From: Gaiellasilicea sp035525905
GTDB lineage: Bacteria; Actinomycetota; Thermoleophilia; Gaiellales; Gaiellaceae
Assembly (NCBI GenBank): GCA_035525905.1
Contig: DATLDK010000010.1
Span: 1 to 33,936 of the forward strand
Reading direction: 5' to 3'
DNA: 33,936 bases
The notes under the pieces are model-generated. The model did not search any database, was not told where the DNA came from, and saw only the letters and a program-made list of their open reading frames with translations. Position 1 is the stretch's first letter. Every line of letters starts with the position of its first letter. The translations under genes were made by a program, and so were the position numbers. Of this stretch, positions 7,680 through 15,562 are shown piece by piece.

Positions 7680-9215
7680 GTGATTCTCGAGAACGGCGTC
7701 ATCCGCACGCTGGATCCCTCGCTGCCGACGAGCCGGGCACTCCCCATTGCCGGCGCGTACGTCGCGGGCGGCGTCGGTGTGCACGAAACGGCGCTTGCCA
7801 GCCCGGAAGCCGTCGATCTCGGCGGCCGCTGCGTGCTGCCGGGCTTCACCGACTCCCACGTCCACTTTCCGACCTGGTCGCTCGCCCAGCGCCAGGTGAA
7901 GCTCGACGGCTGCGCGTCCATCGACGAGGCGCTGGCGCGCATTCGGGAAGCGAAGGTCGCCTCCGGACGCTGGCTGCGCGGTTACGGCTGGCGCGACGGC
8001 GACTGGAGTCCCCGGACCGAGCCGACCAAGGAGGCGCTCGACGCCGTCACGGGAGAGACGCCGGCGATCATGATCTCCAAGGACTACCACTCGGCCTGGC
8101 TGAACTCGGCCGCCCTGGCCGCGGCCGGCGGCGACCTCGACCTTCCTGGCGGTGTCGTCGAGCGGGACGAGCGCGGCGAGCCGACGGGCGTGCTCCGCGA
8201 GGAATCCGCGTGGCGCTTCCGGGACCGGCACGTGCTCACGACCGATGAGGAGTGGGCGGAGGCCACGCGCGCCGGGATCGAGCTCGCCAGCTCCCGCGGC
8301 GTCACGGCGATTCACGACAAGGACGGTTGGCTCGGGTCGCCGGGGATCTTCCAGCGCCTTCGCGACGCCGGGAATCTCTCTCTACGCGTCTGGGGCTCGA
8401 TCCCGCACGCGCTGCTCGACGACGCGGCCGCGCTCTCCTTGCACTCGGGGTTCGGTGACGAATTCCTTCGGATCGGCTACCTCAAGTGCTTCATGGACGG
8501 GACGCTCGGCTCCGAGACAGCGCTCCTGACCGACGGCACCGGAGTCGAGCTGACGAGCCGCGCCGAGCTGGAGGAGATCGTCACGCGCGGCGCCGAGCGC
8601 GGCTGGCCGGTCGGGGTGCACGCGATCGGCGACCAGGCGAACCGGAACGCACTCGACGCGTTCGAGGCAACACGGGAAGCCTGGCAGCCGAAGGGCCTGC
8701 GCCAGCGGATCGAGCACGCCCAGTGTCTGACAGCCGAGGATCTCCCCCGCTTCGCCGAGCTGGGGGTGGCCTGCTCGGTGCAGTTCTCGCACGCGCCCTC
8801 GGACCGTGACCTCGCGGAACGGTTGTGGCCCGACCGGCTCGACGGCACCTACGCCTTCCGCTCGCTGCTGGAGTCGGGCGCCGTCGTCGCGAACGGCTCC
8901 GACGCGCCCGTCGAGGAGCTCGACCCTCTGGCCGGGATCGCCGCGGGCGTCCTGCGGTCGATCGACGAGCGACCGGCGTGGAGAGAAGACGAAGCGGTGA
9001 CGGTCGAGCAGGCGCTGCACGCGACCTGCGTCGCCCCGGCGTGGCTGTCACGCGACGAGCGGCGGCGCGGGAAGCTCCTCCCCGGCTACCTCGCCGACCT
9101 CGTCGTTTTGGATCGCGACCCCGTCGCCTGTGCCCCCGAGGAGCTTCGCGACCTAGCGGTCGTCGCCACCATGGTGGGCGGCCGGTGGGTGCACAACCCG
9201 CCGCCCTGGGACTGA
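7680..9215 (+). CDS. YtcJ-type metal-dependent amidohydrolase
   Basis: The 511-residue protein belongs to the amidohydrolase superfamily, YtcJ/Amidohydro_3 branch. Metal and active-site residues are visible: DSHVHF (His60, His62), GVHAIGDQAN (His314), QRIEHAQ (His346) and NGSDAP (Asp408), plus the C-terminal composite beta-sandwich (GKLLPGYLADLVVLDRDP). Characterised relatives hydrolyse N-substituted formamides (NfdA), but most members have no known substrate. I chose GTG 7680 (VILENGVIRTLD) because members normally begin with this strand; an in-frame GTG at 7656 would add eight residues and come within 5 bp of the divergent fahA start. The permease and formamidase downstream support a role in amide use. 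Confidence 0.87.
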   Translation: MILENGVIRTLDPSLPTSRALPIAGAYVAGGVGVHETALASPEAVDLGGRCVLPGFTDSHVHFPTWSLAQRQVKLDGCASIDEALARIREAKVASGRWLRGYGWRDGDWSPRTEPTKEALDAVTGETPAIMISKDYHSAWLNSAALAAAGGDLDLPGGVVERDERGEPTGVLREESAWRFRDRHVLTTDEEWAEATRAGIELASSRGVTAIHDKDGWLGSPGIFQRLRDAGNLSLRVWGSIPHALLDDAAALSLHSGFGDEFLRIGYLKCFMDGTLGSETALLTDGTGVELTSRAELEEIVTRGAERGWPVGVHAIGDQANRNALDAFEATREAWQPKGLRQRIEHAQCLTAEDLPRFAELGVACSVQFSHAPSDRDLAERLWPDRLDGTYAFRSLLESGAVVANGSDAPVEELDPLAGIAAGVLRSIDERPAWREDEAVTVEQALHATCVAPAWLSRDERRRGKLLPGYLADLVVLDRDPVACAPEELRDLAVVATMVGGRWVHNPPPWD

Positions 9216-9294
9216 CCCCAGGGGCTTGCATCGGGAGTCACGAGCGTGCGAGGATCGCGGGCGCTGCTGACATGACACCGACAAGGAGGCAGGT

Positions 9295-10773
9295 ATGGCC
9301 GCCGGAGCCGCCGCTCCCGACCGTCTGCGTGAACGCTCGATTGGACTCCCCCACGTCCTCTTCCAGTCGATCACGCACATGGCGCCGGGCGCCGCGATCG
9401 CGTTTTCGATTCTCTTCTCGGTCCAGTTCGCCGGGCCCGCGCTGCCACTGGCGGTGCTGCTCGCGCTCATCGCCTGCCTGCTCGTTGCGAGCTCGATCGG
9501 CCAGATGGCGCGCAAGATCCCGTCCGCCGGTGGTCTCTACAGCTACGTCACCCACGGGCTCGGGCCGGTGCCCGGGTTCTTCGTCGGCCTCATCTTCCTC
9601 TGCTTCCAGCCGCTGGTCGCCCCGCTCCTGTTCCTGATCTTCGCCTGGGCGACAACCGACGTCATGCGCACGAACGTCGGCTGGGACTGGACCGGCCAGT
9701 GGGTCGTCTGGGTGTTGCTCGCCGCGGCGGTCGTCTTCTTTCTCACCTACCGTGACGTCCGGCTCTCGACGCGTGCCGGGATCGCGCTGGGCATCTTCGA
9801 GATCGGCGTGTTCGCTGCTCTGGCGGTCTGGATGCTCGTCTCCAACGCGGGGGACCTGACGCTTCAGACCTTCAACCCGAGCAACGCGGAGGCGGGAACG
9901 TTCAACGGGATCTTCAAGGGGATGGTCTTCTGCATCCTCGCGTTCATCGGCTTCGAGTCCTCGGCGCCGCTCGCCGAGGAGGCGCGCGACCCCAGGCGCA
10001 ACATCCCCAAGGCCGTGATCGGCGCCTGCCTCGCGATCGGCCTCTTCTACGTTCTCTGCTCGTACGCGTGGGTGATCGGGACCGGCTTCCCGAATTTCAC
10101 GGCCGACACCCTCGAGCAGGCCAATCCGTGGCAGCACCTGGGCGACATCTTCTGGAGCGGCGGGTGGGTGCTGATCTTCCTCGCCATCGTCAACTCTGCC
10201 CTCGCGAACTCGAACGCCGGCGTCAACGCGTCGAGCCGGGTCATGTATGCCATGGGTAGAAACGGCGTGCTGCCCAGGTCATTCGCCCGGACGCATCCCG
10301 AGCACCGCACACCGCACGTCGCCATCGTCGCGCAGACCATCTTCGGGATCGTCGTCGCGCTCCTGCTCGGCTGGAAGTGGGGCCCTCTGAACGGGTTCGG
10401 CGTCATCTCCTACGCCGCCACGAGCCTCGTGATCGTCGTCTACATCACCGTCTGCCTCTCGACGATCGCCTACTACTGGAAAAAGGCGCGCGCCGAATGG
10501 AACTGGTGGCTGCACGGGATCTTCCCCGCCCTGGGCGCGCTCGCCTTCCTGCCGCCGCTCTACTACCAGTACCGGCCCCTCGCGCCCGAGCCGCTGCGCT
10601 TCGGGAACTACGCAGCGATCGCCGGCTTCGCGCTCGCGATCATCGTCACGGCATACGTGGCGGTGTCGAACCGGTCCGTGCTCGACAATGCGGACCGGAT
10701 CTTCGTCGAGGAGGAGCTAGTCGGGCCGGCGGGCCCCTACGACGCGCCGCCGGCGGCGGCGAGCCCGGCCTGA
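9295..10773 (+). CDS. APC-superfamily amino acid/amine permease
   Basis: The 492-residue membrane protein shows about 12 hydrophobic segments and the APC pattern: an N-terminal HMAPGAAIAFS in the first unwound helix, SAGGLYSYVTHGLGPVPGF, and the helix-6 block GFESSAPLAEEARDPRRNIPKAV. It should import an amino acid, amine or amide by proton coupling. The start is well fixed: AAGGAGG at 9283-9289 lies five bases before ATG 9295. A possible promoter (TTGCAT at 9226-9231 with a weak -10 about 17 bases on) lies in the 79-bp gap after the amidohydrolase, so the gene may have its own promoter. Its stop overlaps the formamidase start (TGATG), which links substrate uptake to that enzyme. Confidence 0.92.
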   Translation: MAAGAAAPDRLRERSIGLPHVLFQSITHMAPGAAIAFSILFSVQFAGPALPLAVLLALIACLLVASSIGQMARKIPSAGGLYSYVTHGLGPVPGFFVGLIFLCFQPLVAPLLFLIFAWATTDVMRTNVGWDWTGQWVVWVLLAAAVVFFLTYRDVRLSTRAGIALGIFEIGVFAALAVWMLVSNAGDLTLQTFNPSNAEAGTFNGIFKGMVFCILAFIGFESSAPLAEEARDPRRNIPKAVIGACLAIGLFYVLCSYAWVIGTGFPNFTADTLEQANPWQHLGDIFWSGGWVLIFLAIVNSALANSNAGVNASSRVMYAMGRNGVLPRSFARTHPEHRTPHVAIVAQTIFGIVVALLLGWKWGPLNGFGVISYAATSLVIVVYITVCLSTIAYYWKKARAEWNWWLHGIFPALGALAFLPPLYYQYRPLAPEPLRFGNYAAIAGFALAIIVTAYVAVSNRSVLDNADRIFVEEELVGPAGPYDAPPAAASPA

Positions 10774-11699
10774 TGGCGGCGGTCGCCGTCGACCACGTCG
10801 TCACGCGCGACCAGGTGATCTGGGGCTTCGGGCCCGACCTCGAGCCTGTGCTCGAGGTCGAGCCCGGCTCCACCGTCCGCTTCGAGACGAACGACTGTTT
10901 CACCGGTCAGATCCAGACAGAGGCGGATCTCGTCAGCGACATCGACTTCTCGCGCGTGAACAGCGCCACCGGGCCCGTCGCCGTGCGCGGCGCCGAGCCC
11001 GGCGACTCGCTCGTCGTCGAGTTGCTGGAGGTGAGGCCGGGGCCGCGCGGCTTCGCCACGATCATCCCGGAGTTCGGGCAGCTGATCGAGCACGTGCGCT
11101 CCCCGGTGACATACGTCTTCGACGTCGAGGACGACACGATCCGGATGAACGACCGGATCAGCTTTCCGCTGAGGCCGATGGTCGGTGTCGTCGGCGTCGC
11201 CACCGGCGGCGAGGAGATCACGAACGGCTGGGCCGGCCGCCACGGTGGCAACCTCGACGACCACCTGCACGGGCCTGGCGCGAGGCTGTACTTCCCGGTA
11301 CGGCAGCCGGGCGGCATGTTCGCGGTCGGCGACATGCACGCGTCGATGGGCGACGGCGAGATCTGCGGCACCGGCGTCGAGATCGCCGGCGAGGTCGTGG
11401 CCCGATTCGACGTGCTGAAGGAAAAACACGCGACGTGGCCGGTCACCGAGCTGCCGGATGCCTGGCTGACCCACGGCACGTCGGACGGGGACTTCCACGA
11501 AGCGATGCAGGCCGCGGCCGAGGAGGCAGCAAAGCTCCTCGTCGATCAGTGGGGCTTCAGCATGGAGGAGGCCTTCGTCTTCCTCTCCGTCGCCTGCGAC
11601 GTCGGCGTCTGCCAGGCCTGCCGGCCCTCACCGTTCAGCGCGATCGCGCGCGTCTCGATCCCGAAGCTCGCCGTGACGCCGGCACCGTTCGCCGCCTAG
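10773..11699 (+). CDS. Acetamidase/formamidase family protein
   Basis: This FmdA/AmdA-family hydrolase releases ammonia from formamide, acetamide or a related short amide. The 308-residue protein has the family blocks ETNDCFTGQI, GAEPGDSLVVELLEV, NGWAGRHGGNLDDHLHGPGARLYFPV and FAVGDMHASMGDGEICGTGVEI, with clustered Asp/His residues expected to bind metal. The C-terminal ACDVGVCQACRP is also usual. The ATG overlaps the permease stop, so translation is coupled. Its stop shares a CTAG with the stop of pepT on the other strand. Which amide is used is unknown; the permease and the YtcJ-type enzyme upstream are the best clues. Confidence 0.9.
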   Translation: MAAVAVDHVVTRDQVIWGFGPDLEPVLEVEPGSTVRFETNDCFTGQIQTEADLVSDIDFSRVNSATGPVAVRGAEPGDSLVVELLEVRPGPRGFATIIPEFGQLIEHVRSPVTYVFDVEDDTIRMNDRISFPLRPMVGVVGVATGGEEITNGWAGRHGGNLDDHLHGPGARLYFPVRQPGGMFAVGDMHASMGDGEICGTGVEIAGEVVARFDVLKEKHATWPVTELPDAWLTHGTSDGDFHEAMQAAAEEAAKLLVDQWGFSMEEAFVFLSVACDVGVCQACRPSPFSAIARVSIPKLAVTPAPFAA

Positions 11700-12973
11700 G
11701 CGCTGCGCTCGGCCCAGACGCGGGCGAGCTCGACGATCGTCGCCGCGGCCGCGGCCATGTCCTGCACGCTGGCCCACTCGCGGCGGGAGTGGTACTCGGA
11801 CCCGCCCGTGAAGAGGTTCGGCGTCGGCAGGCCGCGGTGCGAGAGACGGGCCCCGTCGGTGCCACCGCGGATGATCGTGTGCACGGGCTCGACGCCGATC
11901 CGGCGCACAGCCTCGACTGCCGCCTCGATCACCTCGGGATGCATTTCGATCACCTCGCCCATGTTCCGGTACTGCTCCTCGTCCTCGATCTCGACGGTCG
12001 CCCGCGGCTCGCGTTCGCGAATCTCGTCGGCAAGGCGGCGGATCAGCGCGAGGTGCTCGTCCATCTTCGCCGCGTCATGATCGCGGACGATGAACTCGAC
12101 GAGCGTCTGCTCAGCGCCGCCAACGATCTTGTGCGGGTGGACGAAGCCCTCGCGCTCCTCGGTCGTCTCGGGCGAGAGACCGTCCCGCGGGAACGCGGCG
12201 ACGAAGTCGGCGGCGAGCTTGACCGCGTTCACGAGCTGGCCCTTCGCCGTCCCCGGATGCGTCGAGCGTCCGCGGATGGTGACGACCACCTTCGTCGCGT
12301 TGAAGGTCTCGGCCTCGATCTCGCCGATCTCGGCGCCGTCGAGGGTGTAGGCGTACTTGGCGCCGAACCGCTCCAGGTCGAGGTGCTCGGCACCGCCCGC
12401 GACCTCCTCGTCGACGGTGAAGCAAACCCGGATCGGCGCGTGCTCGAGCTCGGGGTGGCGCTTCAAGTAGGCGACGGCCGCCATGATCTCTGCGACCCCG
12501 GCCTTGTCGTCGGCGCCGAGGAGCGTCGTGCCGTCGGTCGTGACGATGTCGTGACCGATCTTCTTGCGCAGCAGCGGCAGCTCCGCCGGGTCGAGGACGA
12601 CGTCCCCGCCCGAGAGCTCGATCGTGCCACCGTCATAGCCCTCGTGCACCTGCGGATTGACGCCGGTTCCCGTGACGTCGGGCGACGTGTCGACATGCGC
12701 GATCAGGCCGATCGCGGGAGTCGAGTCCCTGCCACCGAGCGAGGCGTAGACGTAGCCGTGCTCGTCGAGCCGGACGTCGTCCAGCCCGATCTCCTCCAGC
12801 TCGTCCCGCAGCAGCCGGGAGAGGTCGAGCTGCTTCTCCGTCGAGGGTGAGGTTGCGACGCCGGCCTTCGACTGGGTGTCGATGCGGACGTAGCGCAGGA
12901 GGCGCTCGAGGACGTCCTCCGCGAGCTCAGCCGCGAGCGGCGTGACGAAGTCGGCTTTAGGAGAGGTCGCCAA
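11696..12973 (-). CDS. pepT: Peptidase T (tripeptide aminopeptidase), M20B
   Basis: This dizinc M20B exopeptidase removes N-terminal residues from tripeptides in the cytosol. The 425-residue protein has the metal motifs AHVDTSPD, LGADDKAG and VDEEVAGGAEH, the dimerisation-lid domain (THPGTAKGQLVNAV), and the PepT-typical RGGTDGARLSHRGLPTPNLFTGG-EYHSRREWA at the C-terminus, holding the last zinc His. The start appears to be TTG 12973 (LATSPKADF), because no ATG or GTG occurs before the conserved N-terminal helix; a GGAG about 13 bases upstream is a weak ribosome site. The start overlaps the end of the dipeptidase gene by 17 bp, so translation is likely coupled. Confidence 0.92.
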   Translation of the reverse strand: MATSPKADFVTPLAAELAEDVLERLLRYVRIDTQSKAGVATSPSTEKQLDLSRLLRDELEEIGLDDVRLDEHGYVYASLGGRDSTPAIGLIAHVDTSPDVTGTGVNPQVHEGYDGGTIELSGGDVVLDPAELPLLRKKIGHDIVTTDGTTLLGADDKAGVAEIMAAVAYLKRHPELEHAPIRVCFTVDEEVAGGAEHLDLERFGAKYAYTLDGAEIGEIEAETFNATKVVVTIRGRSTHPGTAKGQLVNAVKLAADFVAAFPRDGLSPETTEEREGFVHPHKIVGGAEQTLVEFIVRDHDAAKMDEHLALIRRLADEIREREPRATVEIEDEEQYRNMGEVIEMHPEVIEAAVEAVRRIGVEPVHTIIRGGTDGARLSHRGLPTPNLFTGGSEYHSRREWASVQDMAAAAATIVELARVWAERSA

Positions 12974-14294
12974 GTCGGGTGTAGAGCTCCTTGATCGTGT
13001 CCACCCCGCGCGGGAAGAACTCGACGAGCATCCGCTCGTTCGGCGAGTGGACGTTGCTCTCGGGCAGCGCGAAGCCGGTCAGGATCGTCGGGATTCCCTT
13101 GTCGGCGAGAGCCGGCATGATCGGCAGCGTGCCCCCCGAGCGGGTCAGGATCGGGCGGATTCCGAACGACGTCTCAAAGGCGTCCTGGGCGATCTTGATC
13201 ACGGGCGAGCCCGGATCGACGAGGCCGGGACGCGTGGAGCCTTCGAGTTCCTCCACCTCCACCGTCGCACCTACGGGCGCGGCCTCGTGCAGCAGCCGCT
13301 CGACCTCCGGCGCGACCACTTTCGGGTCCTGCCCCGGCGCGAGCCGCACGGTGAAGTTCGCCTGCGCCTCACTGACGACCGTCGTGTTCTTCAGGCCCGG
13401 CTTTCCACCCAGGATGCCATTGACGTCCACGGAGCTCTCGGCAGTGGTCCGGAGGTAGAACTCGTCCGCGGCGGCGGCGTCGTACGGGATCGCCCCGGCC
13501 TCGCGAAGAACCTCGGCGCCCGCGGGCTGCAGCTCCCACCCAGCGCGCTCCTCGTCGGTGACGGACGCGATGCCGACGCGCAGTGCCTCGGGGACGCGGC
13601 CGTCGCGCGGCAGGATCCCGCCGAGGGTCGTCATCAACGCGTGGATCGCGTTCAGCGCCGCGTTGCCATACATCCCGGAGTGCAGGTCGCGCTCGCCGGT
13701 GCGCACGCGGAGGTTGAACGCGGCGAGCCCGCGGGTCGCGATCGAGAGCGCAGGCAAATTCCGGTTCTCCATGCTGCCGTCGAAGATCACGCACGCGTCG
13801 GCGCCGCGCTCGTCCTGCTCCAGGAACTGGACGATCGACTGGCCGCCAACTTCCTCCTCGCCGTCCGAGACGACACGAATGTTGATCGGCAGCGCACCGT
13901 CGGCCGCAAGCAGTCCCGCGGCGTGCAGCAGCATCCAGAGCTGGCCCTTGTCGTCGGCGACCCCGCGCGCGTACAGCCACTCGCCGCGGATCGTGGCTTC
14001 GAACGGGTCCGACTCCCAGAGATCCAGCGGGGCCGGGGGCTGCACGTCGAAGTGGCCGTAGCAGAGGATGGTGGGCGCGTTCGCGGCGTCGTTCGACGCT
14101 CGAATCTCGCCGACGACGAGCGGCCGCTTGCCGTAGGGGACGAGCTCGGCCTCGCCGCCGCTGCGGCGGAGCTTGTCCGCGACCCACTCCGCCGCCTGCT
14201 CGAGATCGGACTGGTGCGCCGGATCCGCGCTCACCGAAGGGATGCGCAGGAGCTCCGTGAGCTCGGCGAGCCAGGCTTGTGGGAGTTCGCTCAC
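12957..14294 (-). CDS. M20 family dipeptidase
   Basis: The 445-residue protein is an M20A/DapE-like metallopeptidase of the cytosolic dipeptidase (carnosinase/CNDP-like) group. Motifs in order: YGHFDVQP (first zinc His and Asp), ARGVADDKGQ (bridging Asp), SDGEEEVGGQS (catalytic Glu pair), IFDGS, DLHSGMYG (lid-domain His), a second-half RSGGTLPIMPAL and the C-terminal NVHSPNE (zinc His). It should cleave dipeptides or related small amide conjugates. The start is GTG 14294 (VSELPQAWLAEL). Together with pepT it forms a two-gene peptide degradation unit downstream of the sigma factor gene. Confidence 0.92.
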   Translation of the reverse strand: MSELPQAWLAELTELLRIPSVSADPAHQSDLEQAAEWVADKLRRSGGEAELVPYGKRPLVVGEIRASNDAANAPTILCYGHFDVQPPAPLDLWESDPFEATIRGEWLYARGVADDKGQLWMLLHAAGLLAADGALPINIRVVSDGEEEVGGQSIVQFLEQDERGADACVIFDGSMENRNLPALSIATRGLAAFNLRVRTGERDLHSGMYGNAALNAIHALMTTLGGILPRDGRVPEALRVGIASVTDEERAGWELQPAGAEVLREAGAIPYDAAAADEFYLRTTAESSVDVNGILGGKPGLKNTTVVSEAQANFTVRLAPGQDPKVVAPEVERLLHEAAPVGATVEVEELEGSTRPGLVDPGSPVIKIAQDAFETSFGIRPILTRSGGTLPIMPALADKGIPTILTGFALPESNVHSPNERMLVEFFPRGVDTIKELYTRLGDLS

Positions 14295-14315
14295 GGCGGC
14301 GAGTCTAGTCAGAGC

Positions 14316-14331
14316 CGCCGCCGCGGCGGCG
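14316..14331 (-). terminator. Palindrome after the sigma factor gene
   Basis: A perfect 16-bp palindrome (CGCCGCCG/CGGCGGCG, centred on CCGCGG) sits seven bases past the sigma factor stop and before the dipeptidase start. There is no T-tract on the minus strand. It could be a weak terminator or simply GC-rich sequence. Confidence 0.3.
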
Positions 14332-14337
14332 TAGGAA

Positions 14338-15432
14338 CTAGGCGACGTCGCGCAGCTGTGCAGCAAGCGCGAGGGCGCGGAGCTTCTTCAGGCCCTGATT
14401 CTCGATCTGACGGATCCGCTCGCGCGTGACGCTGAACGTGCGGCCGACCTCGTCGAGCGTCCGCGGCTGCTCGCCGTCGAGCCCGTAGCGGAGCTCGAGC
14501 ACCCGCCGCTCACGCGACGAGAGGGACTTGAGGATCGACCGGAGCGCCTCGTTCCGAAGCGTCTCCTCGGCGAGCTCGTCCGGTAGCGGCGCCGTCGAAT
14601 CGGTGAGGAAGTGCCCGAACTCGGACTCGTCCTCGTCTCCGACGGGCTTCTCGAGCGAGATCGGCGTCTGGGCGCTGCGGCGGATCTGGTTGACCTCTTC
14701 GGGCTGCAGGTCGAGCTCCAGGGCGATCTCCTCGGCGTTCGGCTCGCGACCGAGCTTGGCGCGCAGGTTGCGCTCGGTGCGGACGATCTTGTTCAGCTTC
14801 TCGACGACGTGGACCGGCATTCGAATCGTGCGCGCCTTGTCGGCGAGCGCCCGCGCGACAGCCTGGCGGATCCACCAGGTCGCGTACGTCGAGAACTTGA
14901 AGCCCTTGCGGTAGTCGAACTTCTCGGCCGCGCGCACCAGGCCGATCGTTCCCTCCTGGATCAGGTCGAGGAACGGCAGCCCCTGGTTGCGATAGCGCTT
15001 TGCGATCGAGACGACGAGGCGCAGGTTGGCCTCGACCATCGCCTGCTTGGCGGCGTGCTCGCCGCGCTCGATGCGCTTCGCCAGCTCGACCTCCTGCGCG
15101 GCGGTGAGCAGCGGCACCTTGCCGATGTCCTTCAGGAAGAGCTGGAGCGTGTCCGTCGAGACTTCCTTCGCCTCCTCGACCTCCGCTTCGGGCTCGTCGC
15201 GCTCGACGACCTCGATCTGCAGCTCTTCTAGCGCGGTGTAGAACTCGTCGATCTGGCCGGCGTCGAGGTCGAGCTCGTCGAGGGCGCTTGCGATGTCCTC
15301 CGCGATCAGCTTGCCCGTCAGTCGCCCGTTCTCCAGCAGCGTTCTCGCCTCGGCCGTCGTCAGAACGTCGAACGCGGGCGGGCCGACGGTGTCGGCGGTT
15401 CCCGTTTCTGAAACTGAACCCCTTGCGCTCAC
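14338..15432 (-). CDS. sigA: Primary RNA polymerase sigma factor (RpoD/SigA type)
   Basis: All sigma-70 regions are present in 364 residues: a region 1.1-like acidic helical segment (LLENGRLTGKLIAEDIASALDELDL), region 1.2 (DTLQLFLKDIGKVPLLTAAQE), region 2 with NLRLVVSIAKRY, LPFLDLIQEGTIGLVRAAEKFDY and FSTYATWWIRQA (core binding and -10 recognition), region 3, and region 4 (RRVLELRYGLDG, TLDEVGRTFSVTRERIRQIE helix-turn-helix for -35). The retained region 1.1 argues for the housekeeping factor. I place the start at GTG 15432 because GGAGGGG lies eight bases upstream; a GTG at 15489 would add 19 residues with no clear ribosome site. The protein is short next to mycobacterial SigA, which has a long N-terminus. 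Confidence 0.92.
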   Translation of the reverse strand: MSARGSVSETGTADTVGPPAFDVLTTAEARTLLENGRLTGKLIAEDIASALDELDLDAGQIDEFYTALEELQIEVVERDEPEAEVEEAKEVSTDTLQLFLKDIGKVPLLTAAQEVELAKRIERGEHAAKQAMVEANLRLVVSIAKRYRNQGLPFLDLIQEGTIGLVRAAEKFDYRKGFKFSTYATWWIRQAVARALADKARTIRMPVHVVEKLNKIVRTERNLRAKLGREPNAEEIALELDLQPEEVNQIRRSAQTPISLEKPVGDEDESEFGHFLTDSTAPLPDELAEETLRNEALRSILKSLSSRERRVLELRYGLDGEQPRTLDEVGRTFSVTRERIRQIENQGLKKLRALALAAQLRDVA

Positions 15433-15440
15433 TTCGGCTC

Positions 15441-15447
15441 CCCCTCC
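15441..15447 (-). promoter_or_regulatory. Ribosome binding site deciding the sigma factor start
   Basis: On the minus strand GGAGGGG precedes GTG 15432 by eight bases. The same ten bases GTGAGCGCAA occur at this start and again 27 bases upstream, in frame, ahead of the ribosome site. Confidence 0.6.
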
Positions 15448-15548
15448 GATTGCGCTCACCGTAGTCGCGATCTCGCAATATCGCAACACTCTCCTAACAA
15501 AGCTGCGTGAGCTTGCCAGAACGTGTCGATTCGCGCATAGGCCGTTAG

Positions 15549-15562
15549 GCCCATCTTTGGGC
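15549..15562 (-). terminator. Short hairpin after the repeat-protein gene
   Basis: GCCCA-tctt-TGGGC (15549-15562) lies directly after the stop at 15563 and upstream of the sigma factor gene. The stem is only five pairs and no T-tract follows on the minus strand, so termination is doubtful. Confidence 0.25.

Noticed and set aside
11435..12850. 471-codon plus-strand frame opposite pepT
   Set aside because: It is the mirror frame of pepT, without recognisable domains; high-GC genes routinely leave such open antisense frames. The same applies to 12942-14429 opposite the dipeptidase and 29229-31118 opposite the haloperoxidase gene.
15433..15489. GTG 15489 as sigma factor start
   Set aside because: The added 19 residues have no family support and no ribosome site; GTG 15432 has GGAGGGG at correct spacing.
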